Shown here piece by piece: positions 63,558-64,000 of a stretch of 64,000 nucleotides of DNA (within the stretch, counting starts at the first letter, position 1; each line of letters starts with the position of its first letter). The DNA comes from Jeotgalibacillus malaysiensis. Lineage in GTDB: Bacteria; Bacillota; Bacilli; Bacillales; Jeotgalibacillaceae. The position numbers were made by a program, and so were the translations under genes. The notes beneath the pieces were generated by a model. That model was given only the letters and a program-made list of their open reading frames with translations, was not told the DNA's origin and did no database searches. The DNA lies in contig CP009416.1 of the NCBI GenBank assembly GCA_000818095.1, forward strand, positions 3,146,501 to 3,210,500, read 5' to 3'.

Positions 63558-64000
63558 TTATGCACCGGATCGTTCTGTCTTATGAACCTCAGCCGGCTGC
63601 TGATAACCATCCGGGTTATGTCGCTGCCATCTCCAGGTATCACGGCACATATCATCAATTGTTTTAACTGTTTTCCATCCAAGTTCTTTTTCAGCTTTTG
63701 TGGGATCGGCATAACATACTGCAATATCTCCAGCTCTTCTGTCAGTAAATCTGTATGGCACCTTACGCCCACTCGCTTTTTCAAATGCAGCGACCATTTC
63801 CAGCACGCTGAAGCCTTTTCCAGTTCCAAGGTTAAAGGCATGTGCCCCTTTATTTTTGAGCATGTAATCCAGTGCTTTCACGTGACCTGTCGCAAGGTCT
63901 GTTACGTGAATATAATCTCTGATACCGGTTCCGTCACGGGTTGGATAATCACTACCGAAAACCGATAGCACTGCTCTTTTCCCTGTAGCAACCTGTGAAA
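63558..64000 (-). CDS. galE: UDP-glucose 4-epimerase (partial)
   Basis: The C-terminal 147 codons are present; the 5' part lies beyond base 64000, so the start is not visible. [51 protein letters not shown], and [18 protein letters not shown] with AEKELGWK are GalE signatures. It interconverts UDP-glucose and UDP-galactose and probably opens this stretch of the glycan operon, 17 bases ahead of epsL. Confidence 0.93.
   Translation of the reverse strand, partial: SQVATGKRAVLSVFGSDYPTRDGTGIRDYIHVTDLATGHVKALDYMLKNKGAHAFNLGTGKGFSVLEMVAAFEKASGRKVPYRFTDRRAGDIAVCYADPTKAEKELGWKTVKTIDDMCRDTWRWQRHNPDGYQQPAEVHKTERSGA

Overview
The window looks like a chromosomal segment of a low-to-medium GC, aerobic, endospore-former-type Bacillales bacterium, plausibly Jeotgalibacillus or a relative in the Planococcaceae/Bacillaceae. 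The reasons are Bacillus-like ribosome binding sites (AAGGAGG/GGAGGTG), SinR, Rex and CcpA-like sites, B. subtilis-like scoAB/yxjC/yxjF and epsLMN gene sets, and several interspersed repeat families typical of this group. The genus is an inference; no rRNA or tRNA gene is present.

Bases 1-33,600 are mostly housekeeping and accessory metabolism. In order they hold: 5-oxoprolinase genes pxpBCA; a VanZ-like protein; a ketone-body operon (scoA, scoB, GntP permease, hydroxybutyrate dehydrogenase-like SDR) with a divergent LysR regulator; a secreted type I pullulanase with a cre site; lactate dehydrogenase under a perfect Rex operator; an ABC exporter; a cytoplasmic alpha-amylase; aspartokinase III; a uronate-dehydrogenase-like enzyme; an HELFH metallopeptidase with an excisionase-like partner; a PlcR/Rgg-like HTH-TPR regulator divergent from an MFS transporter, with two identical-type palindromes between them; an FAD oxidoreductase; a PAS-GGDEF protein; the glyoxylate-shunt genes aceA and glcB sharing a TGTTATATAACA palindrome; and bioY with a possible BirA box.

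Bases 33,614-45,220 are the most interesting part: two adjacent RiPP cassettes on the minus strand. Cassette 1 is a complete paeninodin-type lasso peptide cluster (cyclase C, precursor A, HPr-kinase-like K, PqqD-like B1, transglutaminase-like B2, nucleotidyltransferase N, ABC exporter D). Its 41-residue precursor gene (43022-43147) overlaps the end of the cyclase gene and is easily missed. Cassette 2 follows directly: a 67-residue Asn/Gly-rich candidate precursor with a YxxPxV leader motif, a second HPr-kinase-like protein, a second PqqD-like protein, a SipW-like S24/S26 peptidase, a second ABC exporter and a second nucleotidyltransferase, but no second cyclase or B2. I know of no characterised product for that gene set. 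The lasso promoter carries two SinR-type palindromes (GTTCTTT-WW-AAAGAAY), and a SinR-like gene sits 15 kb upstream in the neighbouring glycan operon, so matrix synthesis and peptide production may share a regulator.

Bases 45,225-64,000 are a minus-strand surface polysaccharide operon running galE, epsL, epsM, epsN, sinR-like, glycosyltransferases, a CDP-glycerol glycerophosphotransferase with tagD, an ABC flippase-like protein, an APH-like kinase, more glycosyltransferases, and UDP-xylose enzymes (uxs, ugd). The product is inferred to be a phosphoglycerol- and xylose/uronate-bearing glycan. The middle of this block (about 47.5-55.8 kb) is visibly more AT-rich than its flanks.

Three repeat systems stand out. 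Three intergenic arrays carry nine TCA units with the same 20/21-bp lattice and one conserved 29-bp step. One array carries alternating TCTAAGAAC/TCTACGAAC units every 20-21 bp. Five GC-rich palindromic elements have end arms that differ between copies but remain complementary within each copy. All four periodic arrays lie between convergent genes.
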